Positions 16,701 to 26,021 of a DNA stretch of 64,000 nt are shown piece by piece. Each line of letters opens with the position of its first letter. Position 1 is the first letter of the stretch. This DNA comes from Crossiella cryophila. GTDB lineage: Bacteria; Actinomycetota; Actinomycetes; Mycobacteriales; Pseudonocardiaceae. The DNA is taken from positions 5,915,501 through 5,979,500 of the forward strand of contig NZ_JACHMH010000001.1 of the NCBI RefSeq assembly GCF_014204915.1, in the 5' to 3' direction. The notes under the pieces are model-generated. The model saw only the letters and a list, made by a program, of their open reading frames with translations, had not been told where the DNA came from and did not search any database. Both the position numbers and the translations under genes were made by a program.

Positions 16701-17747
16701 TCAGTCCGCCGCGCGCTCGGCCACCGGGCGTCGCCGGCGCCCCGGCTCCAGCGACGGTGGCTGCCAGGCCCCGTCCGCCCGGTACAGGTCCGTTCCCGGC
16801 GGCACGATCTCGTCGATGCGGTCGAGGGTGGCGTCGTCCAGCACCAGGGCGGCGCCCTTGGTCAGGCCCTCGAACTGCTCCATCGTGCGTGGTCCGATGA
16901 TCACCGAGGTGACCGCCGGGTGCGCGGCGGGGAAGGCCACCGCGAGTTCGGGCAGGGTCACGCCCAGGTCCTGGGCCAGTTCGGCCAGCTGCTCCAGGGC
17001 GTCGAACTTGGCGGCGTTCTCCGGCAGGGACGGGTCGAAGCGGAACGGGGTCAGCGCGGCCCGGCCGGTGCCCAGGTCCACCGGCTGGTTCTTGCGGATC
17101 TTGCCGGAGAGGAAGCCGGAGGCGAGGGGGCTCCAGGTCAGCACACCCATGCCGTAGCGCTGGGCGGTGGGCAGCAGGTTGGTCTCCACGCCCCTGGCCA
17201 GCAGCGAGTACGGCGGCTGTTCGGTGCGGAAGCGGTACAGGCCGCGGCGTTCGGCGACGTGGTGGGCCTCGGCGATGTCCTGGGCGGGGAAGCTGGAGCA
17301 GCCGAAGGCGCGGATCTTGCCCTGGCGGACCAGGTCGGTCAGCGCGGCCAGGGTCTCCTCGATGTCGGTGGCCCGGTCGGGGCGGTGCACCTGGTACAGG
17401 TCGATCCAGTCGGTGCGCAGGCGGCGCAGGCTGTCCTCGATGGCGCGGGTGATCCAGCGCCGGGAGTTGCCGCCGCGGTTGGGTCCCTCGCCCATCGGGA
17501 AGTGGAACTTGGTGGCCAGGACCACGTCCTCGCGCCTGCCTGCCAGTGCCTTGCCGACGATCTCCTCGGACTCCCCGGTGGAGTACATGTCCGCGGTGTC
17601 CACGAAGTTGATGCCGGTGTCCAGGGCGGCGTGGATGATCCGGGCGCTGTCGCCATGGTCGGAGTTGCCGACCGCGCCGAACATCATCGCGCCCAGGCAG
17701 TGCACGCTGACCTCGATGCCGGTGCCGCCGAGTGTGCGGTAACGCAT
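16701..17747 (-). CDS. Aldo/keto reductase
   Basis: A 348-residue TIM-barrel NADPH-dependent oxidoreductase. The catalytic tetrad is visible: Asp50 and Tyr55 (VDTADMYSTGESEE), Lys80 (LATKFHF) and His121 (YQVHRPD). It resembles the YghZ/Tas-like subgroup; the substrate is unknown. The last 20 residues are Arg-rich and go beyond the family core. It is divergent from the MarR-GNAT gene, with an operator-like palindrome between them. Confidence 0.92.
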   Translation of the reverse strand: MRYRTLGGTGIEVSVHCLGAMMFGAVGNSDHGDSARIIHAALDTGINFVDTADMYSTGESEEIVGKALAGRREDVVLATKFHFPMGEGPNRGGNSRRWITRAIEDSLRRLRTDWIDLYQVHRPDRATDIEETLAALTDLVRQGKIRAFGCSSFPAQDIAEAHHVAERRGLYRFRTEQPPYSLLARGVETNLLPTAQRYGMGVLTWSPLASGFLSGKIRKNQPVDLGTGRAALTPFRFDPSLPENAAKFDALEQLAELAQDLGVTLPELAVAFPAAHPAVTSVIIGPRTMEQFEGLTKGAALVLDDATLDRIDEIVPPGTDLYRADGAWQPPSLEPGRRRRPVAERAAD

Positions 17748-17827
17748 AAGTGCTGCTCCCCAGTGTGGTGTTCGCTGCGCCGGACCCTAGGTGCTGGAGC
17801 GGACTCCAGGTCAACCCCATGATATGT

Positions 17828-17840
17828 TTGACTAAGTCAA
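17828..17840. promoter_or_regulatory. MarR-type palindrome between AKR and MarR-GNAT genes
   Basis: TTGACTAAGTCAA is a perfect 6+1+6 palindrome in an A+T-richer island 24 bases before the MarR-GNAT start and about 80 bases from the aldo/keto reductase start. Its size and symmetry suit a MarR dimer, suggesting autoregulation with possible control of the reductase. Confidence 0.65.
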
Positions 17841-17863
17841 CGAACTAGCGGACTGGGGCAACG

Positions 17864-18808
17864 ATGACGAGTGTGCGGCAGGAGCGGATCGCCGCGGTCC
17901 GGGCCTTCACCCGGTGCTACACCGCCCAGCTGGGCGTGCTCGACGAGGGACTGCTGCGCACCCCGTACACGCTCACCGAGGCCAGGGTGCTCTTCGAGCT
18001 GGGCCAGCGCGACACCGTGGACGTGGCCGACCTGCGCCGCGACCTCGCCCTGGACGCCGGGTACCTCAGCCGGATCGTCGGCCGCTTCGCCGCCGACGGA
18101 CTCCTGGCCAAGGAGAAGTCCGCCGCCGACGCCCGCCGCCAGGTGCTGCGCCTGACCGAGTCCGGCCGCGCGGTCTTCGCCGACCTGGACGCCCGCTCGG
18201 CCGAACAGGTCCTCGGCCTGCTCGGCGAACTCGCCGAAGCGGACCAGGAACGCCTGGTGGCGGCCATGAACACGGTGCGGGAGGTGCTGGCGCCGACCCG
18301 GCCCCGCCCGCGCACGGTGGTGCTGCGCGCGCTGCGTCCCGGCGACTACGGCTGGGTGATCAGCCGCAACGCCGTGCTCTACGCCGAGCAGTTCGGCTGG
18401 GACCAGAGCTACGAGGCCCTGGTCGCCAAGATCATCGCTGATTTCGCTGGTTCTCACGACCCTTCTCGGGAGGCGGGCTGGATCGCCGAGGTCGACGGCG
18501 AACCGGTGGGTTGCGTGTTCTGCGTGAGCGAGGACGAGCAGACCGCCCGGCTGCGGCTGTTGCTGGTCGAACCGAGCGCCAGGGGTCTGGGCATCGGCTC
18601 TCGCCTGGTCGAGGAGTGCCTGCGCTTCGCCGAACGCGCCGGCTACTCCGCGATCACCCTGTGGACCAACGACGTGCTCACCGCGGCCCGCAAGATCTAC
18701 CAGGAGTTCGGGTTCGAGCTGGTCAGCGAGGACAAGCACCACAGCTTCGGCAAGGACCTCACCGGCCAGACCTGGTCCCGGCCACTGCCGGTGCGGGTAA
18801 CTCGCTGA
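17864..18808 (+). CDS. MarR-family regulator fused to GNAT acetyltransferase
   Basis: A 314-residue fusion. Residues about 5-145 are a MarR winged helix (YTLTEARVLFELGQRDTVDVADLRRDLALDAGYLSRIV with the RQVLRLTESGRAVF wing). Residues about 155-310 are a GNAT domain with RGLGIGSRLVEECLRFAE as the acetyl-CoA loop and helix and YQEFGFELV near the end. Such two-domain proteins occur widely in bacteria; whether the acetyltransferase acts on the regulator's signal is not known. Its 3' end overlaps the convergent SGNH hydrolase gene by 50 bp. Confidence 0.88.
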   Translation: MTSVRQERIAAVRAFTRCYTAQLGVLDEGLLRTPYTLTEARVLFELGQRDTVDVADLRRDLALDAGYLSRIVGRFAADGLLAKEKSAADARRQVLRLTESGRAVFADLDARSAEQVLGLLGELAEADQERLVAAMNTVREVLAPTRPRPRTVVLRALRPGDYGWVISRNAVLYAEQFGWDQSYEALVAKIIADFAGSHDPSREAGWIAEVDGEPVGCVFCVSEDEQTARLRLLLVEPSARGLGIGSRLVEECLRFAERAGYSAITLWTNDVLTAARKIYQEFGFELVSEDKHHSFGKDLTGQTWSRPLPVRVTR

Positions 18809-19982
18809 GCGGCACCGCCCCGGCCATCGCCTGATAGCCGGCGTCGTTGGGGTGTAACCAGTCGCCGTTGTGGAAGTGCGCCCGCAACCTGGCCGGATCA
18901 GCCGGATCCCGCACGGCCGCGTCGAAGTCGACCACCCCGTCGAAGAGCACGCCCGACCGGATTCGCTGGTTCACCTGCTGCCGTAACGATTCCCTGGCCG
19001 CGGTGAACCTGGCCGAGCCCTGGAACGGGGTGAGCGTGCCGCCGAGCACCCGGATGCCGCGGGCGTGCGCGGTGGCCACGATCCGTCGGTAGCCCTGCCA
19101 CAACTGCTCCAGCGAGGGCGGGTTGTCCTGCCGGATGTCGTTGATGCCTTGCAGGAGGATCGCGGTGCGCACCCCGGCCCGCCGCGTGATGTCCCGCTGG
19201 GCGCGGGAGATCCCGGCGGGTCCGTAGCCCGGGTTGTCCGCCAGGACTTTGTTGCCGCTGATCCCGGCGTTGACCACACCTGAGCGGCGATCCCGCGCGG
19301 CGAGCCGGTCCGGCCAGCGGCGATCGGTGCCGACCGTGGACCCGGCGCCGTCGGTGATCGAGTCGCCGAAGGCCACCACCGCGCCGCCGGGGGCGTCGAC
19401 CTCCACATCGGCGAGGAAGTACCAGGAGGTGGTGCTGCGGGTGAACACCGCCGGATCCAGTGCCCCGGACTGGTCCCCGGCCGCCAGGTGGTTGTGCGCG
19501 TAGGCCGCCCGGTGCCGGGTGGCCAGGCCTGGCGGGCGGTCCAGGAACATGCTCACCACCAGGTCCGAACCCGCCGCGACGGTGAACGGCAGTGGATCGC
19601 TCACCGCTGTCCCGCCCGCGGCCACGGTCACCGGTCTCCGTCCACCGAAGCTCAGCTCACGCGGGGTGCTGACCGGTCGGCGTGGACTGGTAGCCGTGGC
19701 CACCGCGACGGTGACCCGGCCGAAGCGGGCCGCGCCGTCTCCGTACACATTGGACAGTCGGATCCGGACCGCCGACCCGCCGAGGCTGGTGTGCGGGAAG
19801 TGCCGGACGGTGTAGCTCGGCCAGGAGGCCAGTTCGGCACTGCCCTCACTCATCGCCGTGCCCCAGGTCGCGACCCAGTGGGCAGCCGCACGCGCGGGTG
19901 CGACGGCCTGTGCCACCGGCGCCGACCACAGCGTCAGCAGCACCGCCAGTACCGCCGCGGGTACGGAAGTCCACGTCCGCAT
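18759..19982 (-). CDS. Secreted SGNH/GDSL hydrolase
   Basis: A 407-residue exported esterase. A Sec signal peptide occupies about residues 1-30 (cleavage near AQAVA or ARAAA). After a beta-rich N-terminal domain, the SGNH core has GDSIT (Ser208), Gly242 in the NAGISGN block, GINDIR (Asn281) and DWLHPND (Asp374, His377). Homologues deacetylate or hydrolyse polysaccharide side chains and lipids. It starts one base after the stop of the beta-propeller protein gene, so the two are one operon and may act on the same extracellular glycan. Confidence 0.9.
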   Translation of the reverse strand: MRTWTSVPAAVLAVLLTLWSAPVAQAVAPARAAAHWVATWGTAMSEGSAELASWPSYTVRHFPHTSLGGSAVRIRLSNVYGDGAARFGRVTVAVATATSPRRPVSTPRELSFGGRRPVTVAAGGTAVSDPLPFTVAAGSDLVVSMFLDRPPGLATRHRAAYAHNHLAAGDQSGALDPAVFTRSTTSWYFLADVEVDAPGGAVVAFGDSITDGAGSTVGTDRRWPDRLAARDRRSGVVNAGISGNKVLADNPGYGPAGISRAQRDITRRAGVRTAILLQGINDIRQDNPPSLEQLWQGYRRIVATAHARGIRVLGGTLTPFQGSARFTAARESLRQQVNQRIRSGVLFDGVVDFDAAVRDPADPARLRAHFHNGDWLHPNDAGYQAMAGAVPLSELPAPAVAGTRSGR

Positions 19983-19983
19983 G

Positions 19984-20994
19984 TCACACCGCCCGCGCGA
20001 TCGCGATGTTGCCGCCCAGCCGGTCCCCGGCCTCGTAGAACATGTACTCCCGCCCGCCGTCGGAACCGAAGGACGGGGCGGCGGAACGGCCGTTGTCCGG
20101 CGCGGTGCTCAGCGGTGTGTGGAAGACACCCAGGTGGACGCGCCTGCTGAAGTCCCTGCCGACCTCGGTGATCCGCATCCCGCCCTGGTCGGTGTGGTAG
20201 ACGACGTAGGCGGAATCGTTGCGGAACAACACATGTGGCCCGGACAGGTTGGTCCGCCCGATCTCCTCCGGCCGGATCAGCGGTTGCTGGTCGAAGCTCC
20301 AGTTCCGCCCGTCGGCCGACCAGCCCCAGCCGATGGAGCGCCGGTTCGCGGTGGTATTGATCATGAAGACCATCACGTAGTGCGCGCCGCGTGCCGGGAT
20401 GCTGTGCTCGAACACCCTGGCGTAGCTGGCTTCCCTGGTGCTGGCGGGCAGCATGGTGGTGGACAGCACGATCTTGTCGTAGCGGAAGGTGATGCCGTCG
20501 GTGGAGCGGGCCAGCCGGGTGGTGGTGTTCTCCCCGTGGAAGTAAAGCCACATCTCCCTGGCCCGGCTGTTCCACAGCACGTGCGGACTGGACACGTGCG
20601 TCACGAAGTCGTAGTGCGGCGGCCATTCCCGCCGCACCAGTGGATTGCCGCCGTACTCCCGGAACGGGCCTTCCAGGGAGTCGGCGTAGCTCAGGCAGAT
20701 CCCGCCGGGGGCGTCGTGCGGGGCGTAGTAGAGGTAGAAGCGGCCCAACGGGTTCGCGATCCGGCCCGCGGTGCCGCGCACGCACGGGAAGATCACCTCG
20801 CGGCGGGCCGGGGGATAGGTCAGCGTGGCCTTGTCGAAGGCCAGCTTGAGGTAGCGGTAGTCGGGGAAGCCGCCAGGGGCCGCGGCGGCCGGGGCGGGCA
20901 TCGCGCCGAGCACGGCGGCGGAGCCCAGTGCGGCGGTGCCGCCGAGCAGGGTGCGGCGGGAGAAGGTCGCCGGGTGGTGCGCGGTGTCGTCCAT
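19984..20994 (-). CDS. Tat-exported five-bladed beta-propeller protein, GH43/GH117-like
   Basis: A 336-residue protein with a twin-arginine signal (SRRTLL at residues 12-17, hydrophobic stretch and AAAAP cleavage region to about 40). The mature part has repeated blades of the glycoside hydrolase 43/62/117 clan: FYLYYAPHD, SSPHVLWNSRAREMWLYFHG, and REYMFYEAGD near the end. Catalytic acids cannot be assigned confidently by eye. It is the first gene of the minus-strand pair and faces the LacI gene across a region with two operator-like palindromes. Confidence 0.8.
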   Translation of the reverse strand: MDDTAHHPATFSRRTLLGGTAALGSAAVLGAMPAPAAAAPGGFPDYRYLKLAFDKATLTYPPARREVIFPCVRGTAGRIANPLGRFYLYYAPHDAPGGICLSYADSLEGPFREYGGNPLVRREWPPHYDFVTHVSSPHVLWNSRAREMWLYFHGENTTTRLARSTDGITFRYDKIVLSTTMLPASTREASYARVFEHSIPARGAHYVMVFMINTTANRRSIGWGWSADGRNWSFDQQPLIRPEEIGRTNLSGPHVLFRNDSAYVVYHTDQGGMRITEVGRDFSRRVHLGVFHTPLSTAPDNGRSAAPSFGSDGGREYMFYEAGDRLGGNIAIARAV

Positions 20995-21066
20995 GTCGTT
21001 CGCTCCTTTGCGAAACCACGGCGTTGGCGGGGGAGTGTGCTCGGCCCATAACGGCCGGTCAAGGGC

Positions 21067-21080
21067 CTAATACGTATTAG
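21067..21080. promoter_or_regulatory. LacI-type operator 1
   Basis: CTAATACGTATTAG is a perfect 14-bp palindrome with the central CG typical of LacI/GalR sites. It lies 73 bases upstream of the beta-propeller gene start, in the divergent promoter region. Confidence 0.8.
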
Positions 21081-21145
21081 TACTGCGGTCTGACCCATTT
21101 CGGTCAGCTCCTTGACTTGCCCGTCGGTGCTGGCGACAGTTCGGT

Positions 21146-21161
21146 GCTAATCCGCATTAGC
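21146..21161. promoter_or_regulatory. LacI-type operator 2
   Basis: GCTAAT-CCGC-ATTAGC shares the CTAAT/ATTAG half-sites of operator 1, with an asymmetric centre. It sits 22 bases before the lacI-type gene start. The two centres are 80 bp apart, which would allow looping and joint repression of both divergent units. Confidence 0.75.
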
Positions 21162-21183
21162 GCTGGAGATCCGGAGGTGCCGG

Positions 21184-22224
21184 TTGCCCGCGAGAGGACG
21201 CAGACGTCCGTCGCAGTCGGATGTGGCCCGACTGGCCGGGGTCTCCCAGACCACGGTGTCGCTGGTGCTCAGCGGCAACAAGTCCGGCATCTGCCTGGCC
21301 GAGACCACCCGCCGCCGGGTACTGGCCGCCGCCCAGACCCTGGGCTACGCGCCCGACCCGGTGGCCACCCGGCTCGCCCTGGCCCGCAACAACATCCTCG
21401 GCCTCTACACCTTCACCGCGACCTTCCCCACCGGCGTCGAACACTCCTACTACCCCTCGCTGGCCGGGGTGGAGGCCGAGGCCGCCGCCCAGGGCCAGGA
21501 CGTGCTGCTGTTCACCGGCTCCACCGGCGCGGGCCAGGACATCCTGCGCCGGGTCCGGGTCGCCGACGGCTGCCTGTTCCTGGGCAGGCACGTGCCAGAG
21601 GACCAGCTCGCCGTGCTGCTGGCCGAGGACTACCCGTTCGTCCACATCGGACGCCGGGACGAACTGGACGGCCGCATCCCCTATGTCGGCGCGGACTACG
21701 TCAGCGCCGCCGCCGAGGTCGTGCACGGCCTGCACGCCCTGGGACACCGGCACATCCGCTACGTCCGGGAGCGGGACGAGGCCCCGTCCTCGGCCGACCG
21801 CGAACTCGGCGTACGCCGGGCCGCCGCGGCCACCGGACTCGACCACGACGACCTGGTGCACCGCGCCGACGCCGCCGAGATCACCCCCGGACTCCTGGAG
21901 AGCTGGCTGGCCGCCGGGGTCACCGCGCTGGTCACCGAGGAGACCGACACCGGAGCCGTGTTCACCGCCCTGACCAGGGCACTGGACGCACTCGGCGTGG
22001 ACTGCCCGAGCACGGTGTCGCTGGCCCTGCTCGGCGCGCCACCGGTCACCGGCTGGCGGGACCGCCGGATCAGCGGCTTCGCCGTGCCCCGGCACGAGAT
22101 GTCCCGCGCCGCGGTCCGGCTGCTGGTCGACCTGGTCACCGGCGCGGAGCACCCACCGCACCAGCACCTGCTGCCGTGTCCACCGCGCACCGGCGACACC
22201 ACCGGTCCGGCACCCCATCGCTGA
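21184..22224 (+). CDS. LacI/GalR-family transcriptional regulator
   Basis: A 346-residue repressor. The N-terminal helix-turn-helix is SQSDVARLAGVSQTTVSLVL at about residues 10-29, followed by the hinge helix AETTRRRVLAAAQTLGYAPD. The C-terminal periplasmic-binding-like sensor has HALGHRHIRYV near 180. The start is TTG with GGAGG upstream; an ATG alternative is not available. Two matching palindromes precede it, so it probably represses itself, the divergent glycan-type genes and the downstream catabolic operon. The inducer is unknown. Confidence 0.92.
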   Translation: MPARGRRRPSQSDVARLAGVSQTTVSLVLSGNKSGICLAETTRRRVLAAAQTLGYAPDPVATRLALARNNILGLYTFTATFPTGVEHSYYPSLAGVEAEAAAQGQDVLLFTGSTGAGQDILRRVRVADGCLFLGRHVPEDQLAVLLAEDYPFVHIGRRDELDGRIPYVGADYVSAAAEVVHGLHALGHRHIRYVRERDEAPSSADRELGVRRAAAATGLDHDDLVHRADAAEITPGLLESWLAAGVTALVTEETDTGAVFTALTRALDALGVDCPSTVSLALLGAPPVTGWRDRRISGFAVPRHEMSRAAVRLLVDLVTGAEHPPHQHLLPCPPRTGDTTGPAPHR

Positions 22225-22248
22225 CTCCTTTCCGAAAGGTCCTGAGCA

Positions 22249-23871
22249 TTGTCCGAGCGTGAAACAGAGATCCTGGTCGTCGGCGGCGGCCTCGGCGGGG
22301 TCGCCGCCGCCCTGGCCGCCACCAGGGCCGGGCACACCGTGGTGCTGACCGAGGAGACCGACTGGATCGGCGGCCAGCTCACCGCGCAGGCCGTGCCACC
22401 GGATGAGCACCCGTGGATCGAGCGCTTCGGCTGCACCGCCAGCTACCGTGAACTCCGCGAGGGCATCCGCGCCTACTACCGGCGCGCCTACCCGCTGCGC
22501 GCCGAGGCACTGCGGCAGCGCGAGCTGAACCCGGGCGCCGGGCGGGTCAGCAAGCTCTGCCACGAACCGCGGGTCGCCCTGGCCGTGCTCCAGGAGCTGT
22601 GCCAGCCCCAGATCGCCGCCGGACTACTCACCATCCTGTTGCAGCACAAGCCGATCCGCGCGCATGTGCACGGTGACCTGGTCGAGGCGATCACCCTCGC
22701 CGGGCCGGACGGCGCCGAGATCACCGTGCGCGCCGCCTACGTCCTGGACGCCACCGAGTCCGGCGACCTGCTGCCGATGGCCGGCGTCGAACACGTCACG
22801 GGGGCCGAGGCGGCCGCCGAACACAACGAGCCGCACGCGCCCGATCTCGCTGATCCATACAACCTCCAAGGCATCACCTACTGTTTCGCGTTGTCCCACC
22901 ACCAGGGCGAGAACCATGTCATCGACCGGCCGGAGATGTACTCGTTCTGGCGCACCTACCGGCCGGAGTTCTGGCCCGGCCCGCTGATCGGTTTCCGCGC
23001 ACCGGATCCACGCACGCTCGAACCGACCGAACGCACCTTCCGCCCGAACCCGGACATCGATCCGCTCGCGGTCAGCGCCGACCAGAGCGCGGACGCCGGG
23101 GACAAGGAACTGTGGGGCTTCCGGCGCATCCTCGCGCGCGGCCTGCACCAGCCCGGCAGCTTCGACTCCGACATCACCCTGGTCAACTGGCCACTCAACG
23201 ACTACTGGCTCATGCCTGCGATGGAGATCGACGGCGGGGTCGACGCCGACGGTGTCCGTACTGCCCTGCACGAGGCCAAGCACCTGTCGCTGTCCGTACT
23301 GTACTGGCTGCAGACCGAAGCCCCACGCCACGACGGCGGAACCGGCTTCCCAGGACTGAAGCTGCGTAATGAAATCACCGGAACGGCTGACGGCCTCGCG
23401 AAAGCACCATATATCCGCGAATCCCGGCGCATCCGTGCCAAAAGGACAGTCACCGAACGTGATGTGGCGCTGGAACTGGTCGGTCCGGCCGGTGGCACCA
23501 GGTACCCGGATTCGGTGGGCATCGGCAGCTACCGGATCGATCTTCACCCCTCCACCGGCGGCGACAATTACATAGACGTGGCAAGCGTTCCGTTCGAGAT
23601 ACCGCTCGGCGCGCTGCTGCCACAACGGGTCCGGAACCTGCTGCCCGCGGCCAAGAATCTGGGCACCACCCACATCACCAACGGCTGCTTCCGACTCCAC
23701 CCCGTCGAGTGGAATGTGGGAGAGGTTTCCGGGCACCTGGCGGGCTTCGCGCTACGCAACGGAGTCGAACCGCACCAGGTGCACGCCGAGACCAAGCTGC
23801 TGGACAGCTTCACCCAGGAACTCGACCGCGCCGGCGTGGAACGCCGCTGGCCGGACATCCGCGGGTACTGA
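22249..23871 (+). CDS. FAD-dependent oxidoreductase, PF12831-like
   Basis: A 540-residue flavoprotein. The dinucleotide-binding motif ILVVGGGLGGVAAALAA is at residues 8-24, followed by EETDWIGGQLTAQAVP, typical of the FAD_oxidored family whose members oxidise or dehydrate sugar- or acid-type substrates. The C-terminal FAD contact is LLPAAKNLGTTHITNG at about 464-479. It starts at TTG with AAAGG upstream, 24 bp after the LacI gene, and stops two bases before an alternative start of the hydantoinase-like gene. The substrate is unknown. Confidence 0.87.
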   Translation: MSERETEILVVGGGLGGVAAALAATRAGHTVVLTEETDWIGGQLTAQAVPPDEHPWIERFGCTASYRELREGIRAYYRRAYPLRAEALRQRELNPGAGRVSKLCHEPRVALAVLQELCQPQIAAGLLTILLQHKPIRAHVHGDLVEAITLAGPDGAEITVRAAYVLDATESGDLLPMAGVEHVTGAEAAAEHNEPHAPDLADPYNLQGITYCFALSHHQGENHVIDRPEMYSFWRTYRPEFWPGPLIGFRAPDPRTLEPTERTFRPNPDIDPLAVSADQSADAGDKELWGFRRILARGLHQPGSFDSDITLVNWPLNDYWLMPAMEIDGGVDADGVRTALHEAKHLSLSVLYWLQTEAPRHDGGTGFPGLKLRNEITGTADGLAKAPYIRESRRIRAKRTVTERDVALELVGPAGGTRYPDSVGIGSYRIDLHPSTGGDNYIDVASVPFEIPLGALLPQRVRNLLPAAKNLGTTHITNGCFRLHPVEWNVGEVSGHLAGFALRNGVEPHQVHAETKLLDSFTQELDRAGVERRWPDIRGY

Positions 23872-23897
23872 GCATGCGGACACCGGAAGGCGGAGCG

Positions 23898-26021
23898 GTG
23901 GGACGGATCAGGGTCGGCATCGACGTCGGCGGCACCTTCACCGACGCGGTCGCGGTCAGCGCAAGCACATTCGAGCTGCTCGGCCAGGTCAAGGTGCCGA
24001 CCAGCCACCACCACCCCGACGGCGTGGCGCACGGCATCGTGGCCGCGCTGACCCAACTCCTGGCGCAGGTCGGCGTGGCTGCCGCCGAGGTCGGCTTCCT
24101 CGCACACGGCACCACCCAGGCCACCAACGCCCTGCTCGAAGGCGACGTCGCCAAGGTCGGGATCGTGGGCGTGGGCAAGGGTTTCGACGGCTGGGCCACC
24201 GCACGACTGCGTGCCCTGGGCAGGCTGAAACTCGCCCCCGGCCGCACCCTGCCGGTCAGCTACGCCGCCGCCCGCGACCCGGCCGAGGCCGCCACCGCCG
24301 TGACCACGCTGAGAAAAGCGGGCGCGGAGGTGCTGGTCGCGGTCGAACCCTTCAGCGTGGACGACCCACTCGGCGAACAGGCCGTGCTCGCCGCCGCGGC
24401 CGAAGCCGGCCTCCCCGCCACCGCCACCCACGAGATCTCCAAGCTGTACGGCCTGACCAAACGCGCCCGCACCGCCGTGCTCAACGCCGGGATCATGCCG
24501 CGCATGCTGGAGACCGCCACCCTGGTCGAACGCGGCATCGCCGCGGCCGGGATCACCGCCCCGCTGATGGTCATGCGCTGCGACGGCGGCGTCATGTCCC
24601 TGGCCGAGATGCGCAGCCGCCCCCTGCTCACCGTGCTCTCCGGCCCCGCCGCCGGGGTCGCGGGCGCGCTGCTGGCCGAACGGATCAGCGAGGGCGTCTT
24701 CCTGGAAACCGGCGGCACCTCCACCGACATCAGCGTCATCCGCCGCGGCCGGGTGCAGATCCGGCACGCCAGCCTGGGCGGCCGGGAGACCTACCTGTCC
24801 GCGCTGGACGTGCGCACCGTCGGCGTCGGCGGCGGCTCGATGATCCGGCTCGCCCCGGGACAGCAGGAGATCGCCGACGTCGGGCCGCGCAGCGCGCACA
24901 TCGCCGGACTGCCCTACGCCTGCTTCGCCAGCACCGCCGAACTCGCCGGGGCCAGGCTCATCACCCTGCGCCCACGACCGGAGGACCCCGACGACTACCT
25001 GGCCATCGAGGCCGCCGGCGGGCGCTACGCGATCACCCTGACCTGCGCGGCCAACGCCCTCGGCGTGGTCCCACCAGGCGATCACGCGCAGGCCGACCCC
25101 GCCCTCGCCCGGCTCGCGCTCGCCCCCCTGGCACTGGCCCTGGGCGTGCCGGTGGAGGCGGCCGCGCGGGCCGTGCTCGACCAGGCGATCCGTCCGATCC
25201 GGGCCGTCCTCGACGCGTTGCTGGCCGACTACCGGCTGGACCGGGACCTGCTCACCCTGGTCGGCGGCGGTGGGGGAGCGGCCACCGTCACCCCGCACCT
25301 GGGCGCGGAAACCCGGCTGGACTGGCGGATCGCCGCGCACAGCGAGGTCATCAGCCCACTGGGCGTCGCCCTGGCCCTAGTGCGGGAATCGGTCGAACGG
25401 ATCGTGCCCAACCCCGGGCACGCCGACGTGCTGGCCGTGCGCGCCGAGGCCGAGGCCGCCGTGGTCGCCCAGGGCGCCGATCCGGCCGGGGTCGAGGTGG
25501 AGGTCCTGGTCGACCCGCAGCGCAACCTGGTCCGCGCCATCGCCACCGGTGCCACCGACCTGCGCACCAAGGACCGCGCGTCCACAGTGGACGAACAGCG
25601 GGCAGGCGAGATCGCCGCGCGCAGCCTGGACGTGCCGGTCACCGAGGTGCGGCCGTTGGCGCACAACGGCAACTACCGCGTCTTCGGCCACACCCGCAAG
25701 CGCGGCCTGCTCCGGCGACCGCGGCTGGCCGTGCGGGTGGTCGACGCCGAGGGCGTGGTCCGCGTGCACAGCGCCGACGCGCACGTGGACACCCTGACCG
25801 TCGCCGAAGCCCCGGCCAGACTGCTCGAACTCATCCACGGCCGCACCCGCTACGGCGACGGCGGCGGTCGCGCCCCCGCGGTCCGATTGCTGTTGGGCGC
25901 CAAGGTGGTCGACCTCAGCGGCGTGCTCGCCGTGGACGCGCTGCTCGCCCTGGCCGACACCGAACTCCGCACCCGCGCACCGGGTGAAACCCTGGTCGCG
26001 ATCATGGAGGAACGGCGATGA
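23898..26021 (+). CDS. Hydantoinase/oxoprolinase A-family protein (HyuA-like), stand-alone
   Basis: A 707-residue ASKHA-fold enzyme subunit with the phosphate-1 motif GIDVGGTFTDAVAV at residues 7-20, LAHGTTQATNALLEG near 70 and MRCDGGVMS plus LSGPAAGVAGA near 225-260. HyuA-type proteins phosphorylate or activate lactams, hydantoins, acetone or similar, normally with a HyuB partner; no HyuB gene is present here. GTG 23898 has GGAAGG eight bases upstream; ATG 23874, two bases after the previous stop, is the alternative. Its stop overlaps the next start (ATGA). Confidence 0.86.
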   Translation: MGRIRVGIDVGGTFTDAVAVSASTFELLGQVKVPTSHHHPDGVAHGIVAALTQLLAQVGVAAAEVGFLAHGTTQATNALLEGDVAKVGIVGVGKGFDGWATARLRALGRLKLAPGRTLPVSYAAARDPAEAATAVTTLRKAGAEVLVAVEPFSVDDPLGEQAVLAAAAEAGLPATATHEISKLYGLTKRARTAVLNAGIMPRMLETATLVERGIAAAGITAPLMVMRCDGGVMSLAEMRSRPLLTVLSGPAAGVAGALLAERISEGVFLETGGTSTDISVIRRGRVQIRHASLGGRETYLSALDVRTVGVGGGSMIRLAPGQQEIADVGPRSAHIAGLPYACFASTAELAGARLITLRPRPEDPDDYLAIEAAGGRYAITLTCAANALGVVPPGDHAQADPALARLALAPLALALGVPVEAAARAVLDQAIRPIRAVLDALLADYRLDRDLLTLVGGGGGAATVTPHLGAETRLDWRIAAHSEVISPLGVALALVRESVERIVPNPGHADVLAVRAEAEAAVVAQGADPAGVEVEVLVDPQRNLVRAIATGATDLRTKDRASTVDEQRAGEIAARSLDVPVTEVRPLAHNGNYRVFGHTRKRGLLRRPRLAVRVVDAEGVVRVHSADAHVDTLTVAEAPARLLELIHGRTRYGDGGGRAPAVRLLLGAKVVDLSGVLAVDALLALADTELRTRAPGETLVAIMEERR

